Assembly: GCA_949825025.1 (NCBI GenBank)
Contig: OX463785.1
Span: forward strand, 18,167,971-18,231,970
Source of the DNA: Siphlonurus alternatus
Taxonomy: Eukaryota; Arthropoda; Insecta; Ephemeroptera; Siphlonuridae
Direction: 5' to 3'
DNA: 64,000 nt
Of the stretch, positions 11,690 to 23,311 are shown piece after piece. Below the pieces are notes generated by a model. That model saw only the letters and a program-made list of their open reading frames with translations, made no database searches and had not been told where the DNA came from. A program made the translations under genes and the position numbers. How positions within the stretch are numbered: the stretch's first letter is position 1; every line of letters starts with the position of its first letter.

Positions 11690-11830
11690 CTGCGTCAGCT
11701 GTGATGTGACGTCATCGCATTACTCAGGGCCGCCTCGGGAATTATCTTGCAGCACGTGACGGTCATGATGACGCGCGTGCTCGGACCTCTCGGGCTCTCG
11801 CTCGATATCTTCTTACGTAACCAAGATTAT
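11690..11830. promoter_or_regulatory. GC-richer CRE / E-box cluster
   Basis: In an AT-rich desert this patch holds TGACGTCA (CRE, 11707-11714), GCTGCGTCAGCTG (AP-1/MARE-like), CACGTGAC (E-box, 11753-11760) and GATGACGCGCGTGC. It reads like an enhancer or promoter. No associated exon was found on either strand, so its target is unknown. Confidence 0.4.
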
Positions 11831-12291
11831 TCCTGATGAGCAATGAGGATAATTCGCAAATTTTGACTTTTATTATTGATCGACATTTTGGAAATGATCA
11901 ATATATGCGCATGTGATTAGATATGTTGTAATTAGTGGCAATGGATAAAAATTTAACGACATTCAGGTATATAAGCTCAAAATCTATGAAAGGATTTAGA
12001 TAATTAATAATTAAAAAACAAAAATGAACTATTATATATATAGTCGAAAGGTATTATTATATTAAGTATTATACTGTATATTTATAACTTAGTGAATATT
12101 ATTATACCTTTGATGATCCCCAAGCTATAATAGTACTCATATCAGTTATAAATTGTTATATATAATTAAATAAATTAATTGGGTTAATTAATATTATAAT
12201 TAAATCACTGATAAAGTCTGATACAATTATAATTATATGGTGCTTAATTTAGTTATTAAATTGCTTCGTCGATCGAGACTCGTCAATTTAA

Positions 12292-12942
12292 AGTAAAGTG
12301 CGCGCTAGAAAAAAAAGTTGAGTTAGTATTTTCTAAAAATAGTTCAAGTAGTCCTCCATATCAAACAAAAATTCAAAAAATTCTATCTCAAATAGGTTTG
12401 CCAGAAAAAAATTCCAAAGTCAGAGTGAACGCGTCGCTTAACATGGGGCCTTACCTGACAAAAACCCTCGAATATCTCGAAAAAATACACCGTTAGGTGG
12501 TATGAAAAAAATATAGTAATGTTCTATGATCCAAGCTTTAACCAAAAACCGATTAAAAAAAAATTCTCTCGAATCCATTTTTCCGTAAAAAAATCAAGAA
12601 AATCTACCATGTTAATTCCCATAAGATTTTTTATTATTTTTTTACGGAAAAATGGATTCGAGAGAAATTTTTTTTAATCGTTTTTTGGTTAAAGCTTGGG
12701 TCATAGAACATCACTATATTTTTTTCATACCACCTAACGGTGTATTTTTTTTTTTTAGATATTCGAGGGTTTTTGTCAGGTAAGGCCCCATTTTAAGCGA
12801 CGCGTTCACTCTGACTTTGGAATTTTTTTCTGGCAAACCTATTTGAGTTAGAATTTTTTGAATTTTGGTTTGATATGGAGGACTACTTGAACTATTTTTA
12901 GAAAATACTAACTCAACTTTTTTTTCTAGCGCGCACTTTACT
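12292..12942. repeat. 651-bp long-armed palindromic element with TTAA target duplication
   Basis: Two arms of about 300 bp are near-perfect inverted copies meeting near 12615. The outermost bases AGTAAAGTGCGCGCTAG are mirrored at the right. TTAA stands immediately outside both ends (12288-12291 and 12943-12946), the target-site signature of piggyBac-type transposases. Each arm, read outside-in, keeps the same open frame (KVKCALEKKVELVFSK...) for about 68 codons. No transposase is present. Confidence 0.75.
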
Positions 12943-13049
12943 TTAAGCCATATTATAAGATATTTATTTTGTGTACTTCCCCTTTTATTAATTATATAAG
13001 CAAACGTTTCCTTGGAATCCTTGATATAAAATTTAGCCATCTATATAAT

Positions 13050-15270
13050 TAATAAAATTTGAAATTTAATTGATGATGGGGCCATTGCATGATTTGGACA
13101 TGAAAATTTATTTTTATATTCTAATTAAGAAGTATTATTTATTTTGAAGCGCGCAAGCATGATATCACGATCGACGTTATGCATTAAATCAGAAAAAAAC
13201 AAAAAAAAAAACATCCCACTTATTAGATTCAATTAAATAACAATATATTATAGCACGTGCTGCTCCATATGCTGGTTACGTCACAAAATCATTACGTGAT
13301 CAAGTAAAAAAAAAAAAAAAAAGTATAGGGAAATTTTTTGAAAATTGTATTACTAACCTTAATTCCTGTCACCTTGTTATTTATTTTGAAATATCAGCAT
13401 CTTTATAACTCGGAAAAAAATTAATATATAAAAATATGTAGACCTCTTTATTTTTAAATTAATTGTAAATTATAAACCATATATAAACAATTTCAGAAAT
13501 GATGCATAGTCCAATGAAAGCAATGAAGTATAGACTGTCTTAATCTGCAGCATATATTATAATTTAATTTAATATTTTAAAGTGTTTAGTCGTTTAGCGA
13601 TAAAATTATTAATATATTATATGCCGTATACGGTTTATCAACATTTTTAAAATACTCCGTTCACATATTATATATATATATTTTTTTTTATTATATAATA
13701 CTAAAAATGATTTATATGTAAGCCCCTTAAAGTTATGCAACTTTTTTTACTTCAACTTTTTATTTCTGAATTTAAAAACAATTAATTAAGCGCACGAGAA
13801 ATAATTGTAAATGTAAATATCAATTTAATATATTTCTAATATAAAGGCCCTCCTTCAGGGACATGAAGTAAACAATTTTATTTCATGAGAGGTGCTGCCA
13901 CCTTCAGGTATAAACTGCTACTAAAAACGACAGAGACTTTACATTCAAATGACAAAAACAACAAAATAAATTTAATACTCGTTAAATTCTCCAAAAGATG
14001 CCAATAGAATTAATATTTAAATAACTGTATAATGTAGTCACAATGTACCAACTGGTATTTAATGTGAATAAATAAATAAATAAATAAATATTTGTCGACA
14101 CTACTGCCCTCATTGCTGAGAAAAAAAGTTAATTAATTTTCATTATTTAATTTTTTAATATTGCAGTGTACGTATGTTAAATTAAAAAAAAACATGAATT
14201 ATAATTCATTTCATTTTAATTAAAATAAACTTGGGTATATATACATTTTTTTAAGCTATATTAAGCTTAAGCTATATTAATAAATACGACGTCGAGTACG
14301 TGCTTGACAGAAAAGTAAGGGTATTATAGCTGAACAATCTCACAACATTAAATAAATAAATAATAATAATAAAATTGAAATAAGACTGCATTCATATTTA
14401 TTCATTAAAAATAGTATGTACTTACGTGGAACATTTTAAATTCATTCATTTATTTCACATATAAAATATTTAATATACTATAATTTTGCTGGTAAGCATT
14501 AATTTTGATTTATGTTTTCATGTTTTTCGTCACAAATTATTTTACTTATTTACATTTTTTTTTTATTATTTATTTTTAATTTTACATCACAAAGCAGTAA
14601 AATTATTAATTGACAGTTTTGATAAACATAAATTTGATTTTATTATAATATATGATATCCAGCTTCGTAAAAAAAAAGGGATCATTTATAATTATTTACA
14701 CATGACGGATGACAAGATGACAACAGTTTGTATGAAGTTATCAAGTATGTTCTAATTAATATAACAATGTTAAATTTGTATTTTGAAATTATTTGTTTCA
14801 AGAAGATTTAAATTAATAATATATTTTTATTTATATTGATAAATTCAAATTAATTGACATTAAAAATTAAGTTGCTCAAATCAGTATACAAATTTTCATA
14901 ATTTATGAACTTATTATAGTCTTAAATTAAATCTCACAGTAGTGTTAATTATTTCCAAATAAAAATTATTATCATAATTGCTCACTTTTAATTTTTTTAA
15001 ATCATTTTTTTTTAAAGCACCTCAATACATATGACGACGTGAAATCCTTCATGGAATTTATACTGTGTAGTGTTCACAAAAATATTTAGCACTTGACAAT
15101 TAGTTCTCAGAGGATGATCATCTTCACTTTTAGTGTCAATTTGTCTTTATGCTCCCTTTAAATCATAGGCATCTCACATCAAGGCCACTGTAACCACTCG
15201 TTCAAGCTTGAGATTTCACTCTAAATGGGACTCAATTGGGAAGACTCAGTCACTCAAGGGGTACTATAGA
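13050..15270. other. Intergenic stretch without recognisable genes
   Basis: AT-rich sequence with homopolymer runs, scattered TTAATT motifs and one (AATA)n microsatellite. The only longer frame (14486-14755, plus) is low-complexity Phe/Tyr/Ile-rich sequence with no splice context. I see no supported gene or RNA here. Confidence 0.5.
14067..14090. repeat. (AATA)n microsatellite
   Basis: About six AATA units in tandem in an intergenic AT-rich region. Confidence 0.8.
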
Positions 15271-15279
15271 GCATATAAT

Positions 15280-16060
15280 ATATGCATGTAACTCACAGGA
15301 TTAGCTGTACTGTATACCTCGTCGTACAAATCTTTGGCGCTTAAATGGAGGTCTCTAAGTCATCACAAAGTCCTGATTACTTGTCTAGGTCTTGTTCAAG
15401 CTAGCTCACAGGTTCGTTGGTATGTCAATTAACCTACAAATCCTTGGCTAGGATTCACTCTGAATGAAGAAAGACTCCAGGTCGGGAATTAAAGTCCTTA
15501 AGGGACATTCACAAAGCCTTAAGGCCACATTTAAGGCTCAATAATTTAAGGCTTGATTTTAGACGTGTTTTTTAGACCCAAAATTTCTGGTCTTAAATTA
15601 TTGAGCCTTAATTGTGGCCTTAAGGCTTTGTGAATGCCCTTTCTTATGACTAGTAAGGTCCTGCTAGCTCATAGGGGTCACTGATACCAGTACGGTACCT
15701 CGTGGTATCAAGTTCTTGGTTTAATCACTACCCTGAATGCAGGAGTCAGAGTAAACACTGAGAGTCTTGCTGATGACTAGGTCTTGCCAGCTCACAGGGT
15801 CGCTGGTACCTCGATCGTGGTATCATGTCCTTTTGGTTATAATCACTACCCTGAATGAAGGACTCGGGGTCAGAACTTGACATCCTGCTGTGGTGTCTAG
15901 GTCATGCCAGCTCACAGGGGCACTGGTACCAGCACGGTATCTCATGGTATTAAATCCTTGGTTATAATCACTACCCTGAATGAAGGACTCAGGGTCAGAA
16001 CTTTGAGTCCTGCTGATGACTGGGTCCTGCCAGCTCCGAGGGCCGCTGGTACCGCGGGTT
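15280..16060. repeat. Tandem array (~121-bp unit) copied from the end of the NimA-like gene
   Basis: The word AGCTCACAGGGGCACTGGTACC (with variants) recurs at about 15413, 15666, 15789, 15909 and 16032, spaced 120-123 bp except where a 143-bp hairpin element has landed in one unit (15500-15642). A further decayed unit is visible from about 15290. The unit nearest the gene overlaps the last coding exon (EIPCWNPRYQRP and the stop); the others carry the same sequence with stops, so they lie in the 3' untranslated or downstream region. Confidence 0.8.
15500..15642. repeat. Hairpin MITE inserted in the tandem array
   Basis: Arms AAGGGACATTCACAAAGCC and its complement, continuing inward through TTAAGGCC and AATAATTTAAG. 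The element interrupts one 121-bp unit of the surrounding array, so it arrived after the array formed. No ORF. Confidence 0.75.
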
Positions 16061-19000
16061 CCAGCACGGTATCTCGTCATACAAATGCTCCTCTTCAGTA
16101 GCAGCGGCCGCGGCGGTCACCACTGCGTCCCAGAGCTTTGTCAAGGACGTTGACCTTTGACCCGAGTTCAGACTGAGTCGGAGAGTGCCAAGTCTGGAGG
16201 GAGGGTGGTCGTAGGTAGCCTCGAGGGCCTCTGAAACCAGCAGCATTAGTGTTATTATTGTTTCAATTTGTTTTTATTATTATTCATTGTTTTTAACACA
16301 TTACATCTTATTTAATTTAATGTTAAACGTAGATTAAATAATGCAAACAAAAATGTCAACTTTCCTATCAATTTTTTCAAGATGATGTGTCTGTACTAAG
16401 AAATGTGATATTATTATTATTATATTTTATTATTCTATCATATACATTTTATTTGTTATAAATTAAAAAAAATTATTATTAATTTTCAATTATTATTTTC
16501 TGAAATATAATAAAATAAAAAAATTAAAATTAAATAAATATTTTTAAAAATATAACAAAATGGATAATGAATTTATTAATTTTACAGTGACCAGTTGAAA
16601 TTTATGTTTTAAATTGCTCCTTCCAATTTATGTATTTTGTGTAAATTACAAAATTTTGACGATTTTGTATTAAGGGTAAGGTAACGCCACCAATGTTAAA
16701 AAAAATCCCTCTCACAAAAATTCTGAAAAAAATTTAAAATGTTCTCCTCTACACCCCCTATCAGTAGCTAAAATATCAGGTATACAAATACGATCTAGTT
16801 TTTGAGTTATGAATTTTTAAAGTTGACCAATTTAACATGGGAGTTTCATTTCTCCATGTTAAAGTAGTCAACTTTAAAATTTTATAACTCAAAAACTAGA
16901 TCGTATTTGTAAACCTGATATTTTAGGTACTGATAGGGGGTATAGAGGAGAACATTTTAAATTTTTTTCAGAATTTTTGTGAGAGGGATTTTTTTTAACA
17001 TTGGTGGCGTTACCTTACCCTTAAGGATTTTCTTAAGGTCTTAAATATTATGTAATTAAATAATTCATAAACCCCCATCACAAAAATTTAATGTTACTTT
17101 TGAAATCTATAAGCTGCAGCTTGGTTTGCCTATTTTTTACTATGTATAAACGGTATAATAATAATCTAATCAATCATCTTCATAATTGCAATATATTTTC
17201 AAAAAATGCTCTGAGAAAAATAACAGAAAATCAACAATGCTCTCACCCCTAAGCTCCGGCGAGATGGTTGGTTGCTGTGCTGCAGGTTTGAACGTGTTGT
17301 TAGTGGTTGCCATGGTGACGTGTTGCAATATGACCACGTTGTTGTTTGGCGAGAAGAGCGCGTCAGGCGGGGACGATTCTGTGACACGTCAGCCAGGGAT
17401 TACATGGGTGTTAATAGAGGAAGGTTGACTTTTGAATCACGAGTTGTACGAGATTTTTCAAGGGACATAACAAAATTTACCGAGAAGAGGTCATGGCATA
17501 TCCTAAGCTTTCTTTGAGATATCACATTACACAAAATAGCATTTTACTGTGAATATATAATTTACATGTGATATTTGGTTGCAAATTTATATATATTTCA
17601 TTAGAATTATTTCTTGTTGCTTTCCTGGCCTGGAACCGACTCGTTCTGAATATGAATTTTGATTCATTCACTGTAATACGATCGTAAATTGCAATGTTAT
17701 AAATTTTTGCAAATTAAATTAATTTTGTAATTTAAATAAAAATTAAATCATAATGCTTGTATTATTGTACCTCAATTAAAAATCAAAATAAAAAATTGTT
17801 TTAATTTTTAAAAAATTCACCATTTTTTTAAAATATTAAATATTTATTAACGAAGTAAATATAATATATATCATAAATTTTAAATTTTTTATTTTCATTA
17901 TTGTAAGACACATATTAAGAATTGTATTAAATAGAGTGTACAAAATTAAAACAATTTATACATTTGTATTAATTTTAATTTCAAAACAATTATTATTTTA
18001 AGTGTTTTTTTTTTTTTAATGCATGTTTTAATATAATAATCGAATATAATTTAGAGTGCATTATTTTTTCTTAGATGGCTAAGATTACATTGCACAAATA
18101 AATATTTATGTCATTTGTTGTAATAAATATGTTCATTTATAACTCCTGAAAACAAAAATGATCAGCTTGATTCACGTCATTCACGATGTCCAGATTTCTC
18201 ATGAACTATTTGCGTTTCAATTAAGTTGCATTTTGAATGGACAATTTAAAGTTATGTATTGTTATTAATATTGCTGCATGGATTTTGCTCACTCAAAATC
18301 ATGCTATAAAATGCAAAAACACAACTATATTGGAACAGGCCTTACATGACCATTATAAATATTGCGTCTTTCACCTCGATTTTGAAAGTGCTAGAAATCT
18401 TGTATCAATGAAATAAAACAAGAAGAAAGTTGTCCAATCATCACAAAACTCACCTCTCGGTGTTGGAGGCAGCTGACTATGAATGACCCTCGGTGACCTC
18501 TGCGAGCATTGTTGAGGACTCGGATGAGGTTTATTCTTGGCATTGTTGCGTCTATGTTGACATAACAATATTCCTAACAATGAAACGAAAACCACTGACA
18601 TTGCCGCACCGAGAATTATTGTAATTGTTGATAGTAAATTCATATCCAAAAGATAATTAAATGGTTGTAAAGAGGACGTACCATTGTTTAACATTAACAA
18701 TGAAGGATAACCACTTTGTTGTTTAGTTGTATCTAAAATATTATTACTTGGAGGAGATGTTGATTGTTTTGTTGAATTTTCTAATGAAGTTTTGATAAGT
18801 ATCTCATCTTGTACTAAAACTGTATCATTTCTTAAAATTAATACAGGCAAAATTGTTGAAGTTGTAATGTTATCAATATCTAAAGTATTGTTCACAGGAT
18901 GTTGAAATTCTTCAATTGGACTTTCTAATAATTTTAATTTTTTTATAATTTCATCATCTATTGATGAATTATTATAATCTGGTGTTGTAAAATTGTCTAC

Positions 19001-22000
19001 AGAAAATGTATTTGTAATTGTTGCTTCTGTAACAATTTCCTCTGATGAACTAATTGTTGTTACAGTAATTGGTACAGATGTAATAGTGTTACTTATTGTT
19101 GTCCTCAATGGTTTTCTTGCATTGTTGGACACCTTTGTAGTAGCTATTGTTGGCTCTGATAACTGGGGGTGGATTTCATTGTCATAACCGTGGTAAAGGT
19201 CTTCTGTGGTGCTCGGAGGATTAGCTGATTTTGTTGTCTCGATGATTGCAAGAGGTGTGGTAAGTTCGTAACCTGAAATTAATAATTAATTTTTAATTAA
19301 TAAAATTCAAGTTAAATATTTAATAATAATTTGTTAGAGTGAATGATTGTTGAAAACAATTAATATCACATCAGAAATTGTAATAAAAAAGTGCATATTA
19401 CCATGCATGCAAAATAAAATACATAACAAAGTATATACCATGTCATGATATCTGATAATAATTTCCCATTATATAGAATGATCATGACAAGGCTTAATAA
19501 AAGAAACAAAAAATCACTATAAAGAAATAAAAGTTCTATGGAACCGATCAAGTTATTCATCACATAAGTTGCTTAATTAACTGAGGAAACTTGGAAACCT
19601 TAGGATATATGGTCGGTAATTATAACATTATTTGTGTGTGGTTCCCCAGGCTTTGGAAATCGCTTTGGTTTATTGATAATAATAGAGGTGTCCGTCCTGA
19701 CTTGAGATTTTCCACGGTTCCCTCATCAGTCTCATCTCAGCGAATGCTGTATGAGACACGTAACAGGCCGTAGCCTCTCTTATCTCTGCCCATTTTATCC
19801 CACCTTGAGCTCCGAGCTCTATATATAATTTAACATTTTATTAAAAAAAAATACAAAATATAAATAAACCTAATTTTGAATATTCGTGTACTAAATTTTT
19901 ATTATAAATTTAATATAAAAGGTACGTTACTATCTAATTTTTTTCATTTTGTAAGAATAGAGTATTGTCCTCAAATTTTTTTATTGCAGAAATGGATAGA
20001 GGGTGCAAAGTTATACTACCCTGATTTTTTTCAGATTTTTTAGAGCCCGGGAACTATTTTTAAAAAATTATTGAAAGTCCTTTTCGTGACGTCACGAGAC
20101 GCCGCTCCTTAAGAAAAAGATAGGACTTGCCGCCGCGTGACGTCACAAAAAGGACTTTCAATAATTTTTTAAAAATAGTTCCCGGGCTCTAAAAAATCTG
20201 AAAAAAATCAGGGTAGCATAACTTTGCACCCTCTATCCATTTCTGCAATAAAAAAAATTGAGGACAATACTCCATTGTAAAAAGTTATTTAAACATGTAT
20301 TTTAATAAAAAGCAGCATAATAAAAAATTAAACAATAATTATTGCCAACATAATAAAATAAACTTAGAATTTTTGTACAATTTCTAAATGTTAAGTTTAT
20401 ATCTTTATAATATAGCAGCTTTAATTAGTATACCAAATATTTACGACTGATTACACAGGGCAACGTGAAAACCAGCGTTACTTGCTGATTTTTGGAGTTA
20501 CACATTGACTCTCTTCCTGCAAAAATGTGGTACATGAGTGACATTGGCTTACCTTGATTACACAGGGCACCGTGGAAACCAGGGTCGCACTTGCAGATTT
20601 CCGGGGCGACACATTGTCCTCGCGGGCCGCAGCCGTCCAACTGGTCCCCACAGTGAGGCAGACATCGGTCATCGTGAGGCCAGTAGCCCGAGCAACACTC
20701 GCTTACCAGTCGCGTCTTGGTCTCGTTCTAAAATATGTTACAAGGATCTATATAATATATATTCAATTCAAAATCAATTTTTTTTTATTTCCATAATATC
20801 CTACAATCAAATGCATTAAAATACAACAATACAAATTTTTGAGGTTCCAGAAACGTAAATATTATAAATATATTTAATTATTTAATATATTTATTATGAA
20901 CAAGGTGGGTAAGGTGCGTAAACCCCACCTTTTTTATTGTATTATGTCCCTTAGAGTGTTCTTTCTTCATTATTATAATACGCATAATCTCTGCTATGTA
21001 AACTGCATTCAATAAACTGAGGCATTGCTCTGTATACCCCTGATGAATTTGATTTTAATCTTGATCGTTAAAGATATGCAGTTATTATAACAGTTATAAC
21101 ACAACTTTTTCAATTTAAATTTTATGTGCATTATATTTAATATTAAAATATACAATTTTAAATTTGTAATACTTAAAAATAATGCTTTTTATTTTATAAA
21201 TAAATTCTTTGTAATTTTTTATTTAAATATTAAACAAATAAATCCGCAAATAAATTAATTTATTCTAATTTTCATCAATATAACGGAATTTTAGAAATAA
21301 TGTTTTCAACTAAATTATATTTTAGCTGCAAATTGTTTATTATTTTTGGTATTGTTTAAAAGCATGCTATCCCACTGATATTGGTGCTACAGCTCCCTTA
21401 TTGCTAAAGGGAGTTTTGATAATAGCCCCCAGGTCAATACAGAAGATTTAATTAAGTAAATGAAAGTAACAACACTGACTAATAGTAGAAATATCTGATA
21501 CAGCAGTAATCTAGTTGGGTATAGATGAACACTATGTGAATGGGATATCCAATTGATCAGCGTTGTTTATGCTAATATACATTATTTTTTTGTATTTTAT
21601 GATTTTACTAATTAAAAATTTATAATATAATTATTTTATATTAATTCCACAGCTAACATACCTCCGTGACGATCTCCGTGCGGTACTCTGTTCTCGTCTT
21701 GGGACACCGTGGAGGCACCTGCATACACCACACCATCTCACGAATCACGTACGGTCTGCGAGTAGTCTTGGTGACTGGAACCTCGTAACTAGAACCACGG
21801 TTATAGTTAAAAACCACATATTATGGTATACTTTACAGGGCTTAACCACACAACATTATTATATATTTATTTTACAACTTGTTAGTTGTTGTTAAAATTC
21901 TTTCCTATATTTACTCCACAACTATAGGATATATAATTTTAGATTTTACAGTCCACTTAATAATAATAAAATAATAAAGAATAAAATTCATGGGGGAGTT

Positions 22001-23306
22001 CTGAATTACACTTTATGCAAAAAAAATTATGTAATATATGCATATTAATTTCGTAAGGTTTAATATGGTTTGATATAGTAAGGTATACATTAATTGCATG
22101 TTTTTTTGATCGAATTAAATTTGAGAAAATATGTATTGGAGAATTACATTAGAATTCTTCATTAATTTTAATAAAAAATTCATTTCTAGTATTGTGTATC
22201 TTACCAGTTTTTTTTTATAATTAAATTTGCGTCGTTCGTAAAAAAAAAATCGAATGACTTGCGGTGCCTCACATGCAATACATGCATTAACTAACCTATA
22301 TAATTATATGCGCATATGGTATAGATATTTTTTATGTTAAATAGCTCACTTTCAGTGTAGTATTTTATATTAATTATAAATTTTCATTAATTTACCATGC
22401 ATATTATTATAATGGAGTATTGACCTCAATTTTTTTTATTGCAGAAATGGATAGAGGGTGCAAAGTTAAGCTACCCTGATTTTTTTCAGATTATTTAGAG
22501 CCCGGGAAGTATTTTGAAAAAATTATTGAAAATTGAAAGTCCTTTTTGTGATGTTACGAGACGCCGCTCCTTATATATTAAGAGAGAGATAGGACTTGCC
22601 GCCGCAGTTTAACCCTCTATCCATTTCTACAATAAAAAAATTGAGATCAATACTCCATTACACCGATTTTACATGATATACTGTACAATGCCTAAAGAGC
22701 CTTGGGGCAAAGCAAGGATGAGTGAAATTGAATTAATAATATTTTATAGACTTGAAATTTTTAAAATAATTTCTTAGAATTTATTTAATAAATTTAAAAC
22801 ATATACTTTTTTTAAATATTAATTATGTAAATTGCTGTTACTTGCGATGATAAAGTTATACAATATATTTTTAAAATAAAAAAATAATAAAAATTAATAA
22901 AAACAAATGTTTTATAAAATCATTGTTTTTTTATATAAGTAATAATTTTTATTAACGTTTTAAATTTGCAATTTGGATACAAAATATTAAAGCAACAATC
23001 AACGTAATAATTTAATATCTATTCAATAAAACAATTTTAATTACGTGGTGCTTTGATTTTAAAAAGTATATTTAAACTTTTATCAATATCTTTTCTTTTT
23101 CTTCCTTAGAAAAATATCTGAAGTGAATTAATTTCACTTCAAAATATCTCAATTTTTGTACAAACAACTTACGTTTCTATCTTGGTGCAGACGTGGGAGC
23201 CACTTAGCGCCATGGCGCCATTCTGAGTGCTCCACAGCACCAGTAGACAGACAAGCCACAGCAGGACCCTTGAGCTACCCATGGAGACTCGCAAACTGGA
23301 CCACAT
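15995..23306 (-). CDS. NimA: NimA-like phagocytosis receptor: EMI domain, NIM/EGF repeat, transmembrane helix, NPxY tail
   Basis: Six minus-strand exons in phase (23173-23306, 21662-21788, 20553-20727, 18454-19272, 17247-17378, 15995-16230) give 540 aa. A signal peptide (LLWLVCLLVLW) precedes the first Cys region. An EMI domain spans about residues 39-113 (HVCTKIETYEVPVTK, VWCMQVPPRC), then CCSGYW at 98-103. One NIM-type EGF repeat spans 109-143 (CLPHC..CGPRGQCVAPEICKCDPGF). A Ser/Thr/Asn-rich stalk of about 210 residues and one transmembrane helix (about 358-383, followed by HRR) come next. The roughly 157-residue tail carries YDHP (469), LYDEI (513) and NPRY (520-523). Known of the family: the EMI + CCxGY + NIM layout marks Nimrod/Draper receptors for bacteria and apoptotic cells; NPxY and YxxI/L motifs recruit PTB and SH2 adaptors in CED-1/Draper. 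Ligand and function are inferred. An acceptor at 23313 implies an upstream 5'UTR exon. Confidence 0.85.
16674..17020. repeat. TTAA-flanked foldback element (GGGTAAG tips), copy 1
   Basis: A 347-bp palindrome. Tips GGGTAAGGTAACGCC and the complement are flanked directly by TTAA at 16670-16673 and 17021-17024. The arms match almost to the centre. It shares its tip with the element at 46402-46801 and its interior with 10662-10812. TTAA duplication points to mobilisation by a piggyBac-type transposase. It sits in the NimA-like gene's last intron. Confidence 0.85.
19573..19800. mobile_element. Probable retroelement or SINE relic in NimA intron
   Basis: A GC-richer block with GGAAACTTGGAAACCTTAGG, then TGGTTCCCCAGGCTTTGG, then GTGTCCGTCCTGA and TTTTCCACGGTTCCCTCATC, ending near ATCCCACC. 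It looks like the 3' portion of an arthropod retroelement, but I recognise it by general resemblance only and see no coding domain or target duplication. Confidence 0.3.
19957..20275. repeat. Hairpin element, GCAGAAATGGATAGAGGG family (copy A)
   Basis: A roughly 319-bp palindrome. Inside the tips both arms read ATTGCAGAAATGGATAGAGG, then CTGATTTTTTTCAGAT, GAGCCCGGGAACTATTT and TGACGTCAC near the centre. Tips are GAGTATTGTCCTCAA on both sides. Copies lie at 22412-22658, 42153-42472 and 52282-52592. Confidence 0.85.
20425..20530 (-). pseudogene. Decayed duplicate of the NIM/EGF exon of the NimA-like gene
   Basis: On the minus strand, just past the donor of the NIM exon, the sequence repeats that exon's 3' end: ESQCVTPKISK-stop aligns with GQCVAPEICKC, and the shared bases CCCTGTGTAATCA close both. 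The copy has lost two cysteines and has a TAA stop, so it is a dead exon duplicate about 100 bases downstream of its parent. Confidence 0.65.
22412..22658. repeat. Hairpin element, GCAGAAATGGATAGAGGG family (copy B, right arm deleted)
   Basis: Same arm words as copy A. Tips are GAGTATTGACCTCAA (left) and GAGTATTGATCTCAA (right, complement). The right arm has lost the segment between the centre and CCCTCTATCCATTTC, so the element is 247 bp. It lies in the NimA intron between exons 1 and 2. Confidence 0.8.
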
Positions 23307-23311
23307 TGGCA

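Noticed and set aside
12714..13040. 108-codon minus-strand frame as a gene
   Set aside because: Most of it is one arm of a TTAA-flanked palindrome mirrored at 12290-12496; no splice or start context. Kept only as a finding.
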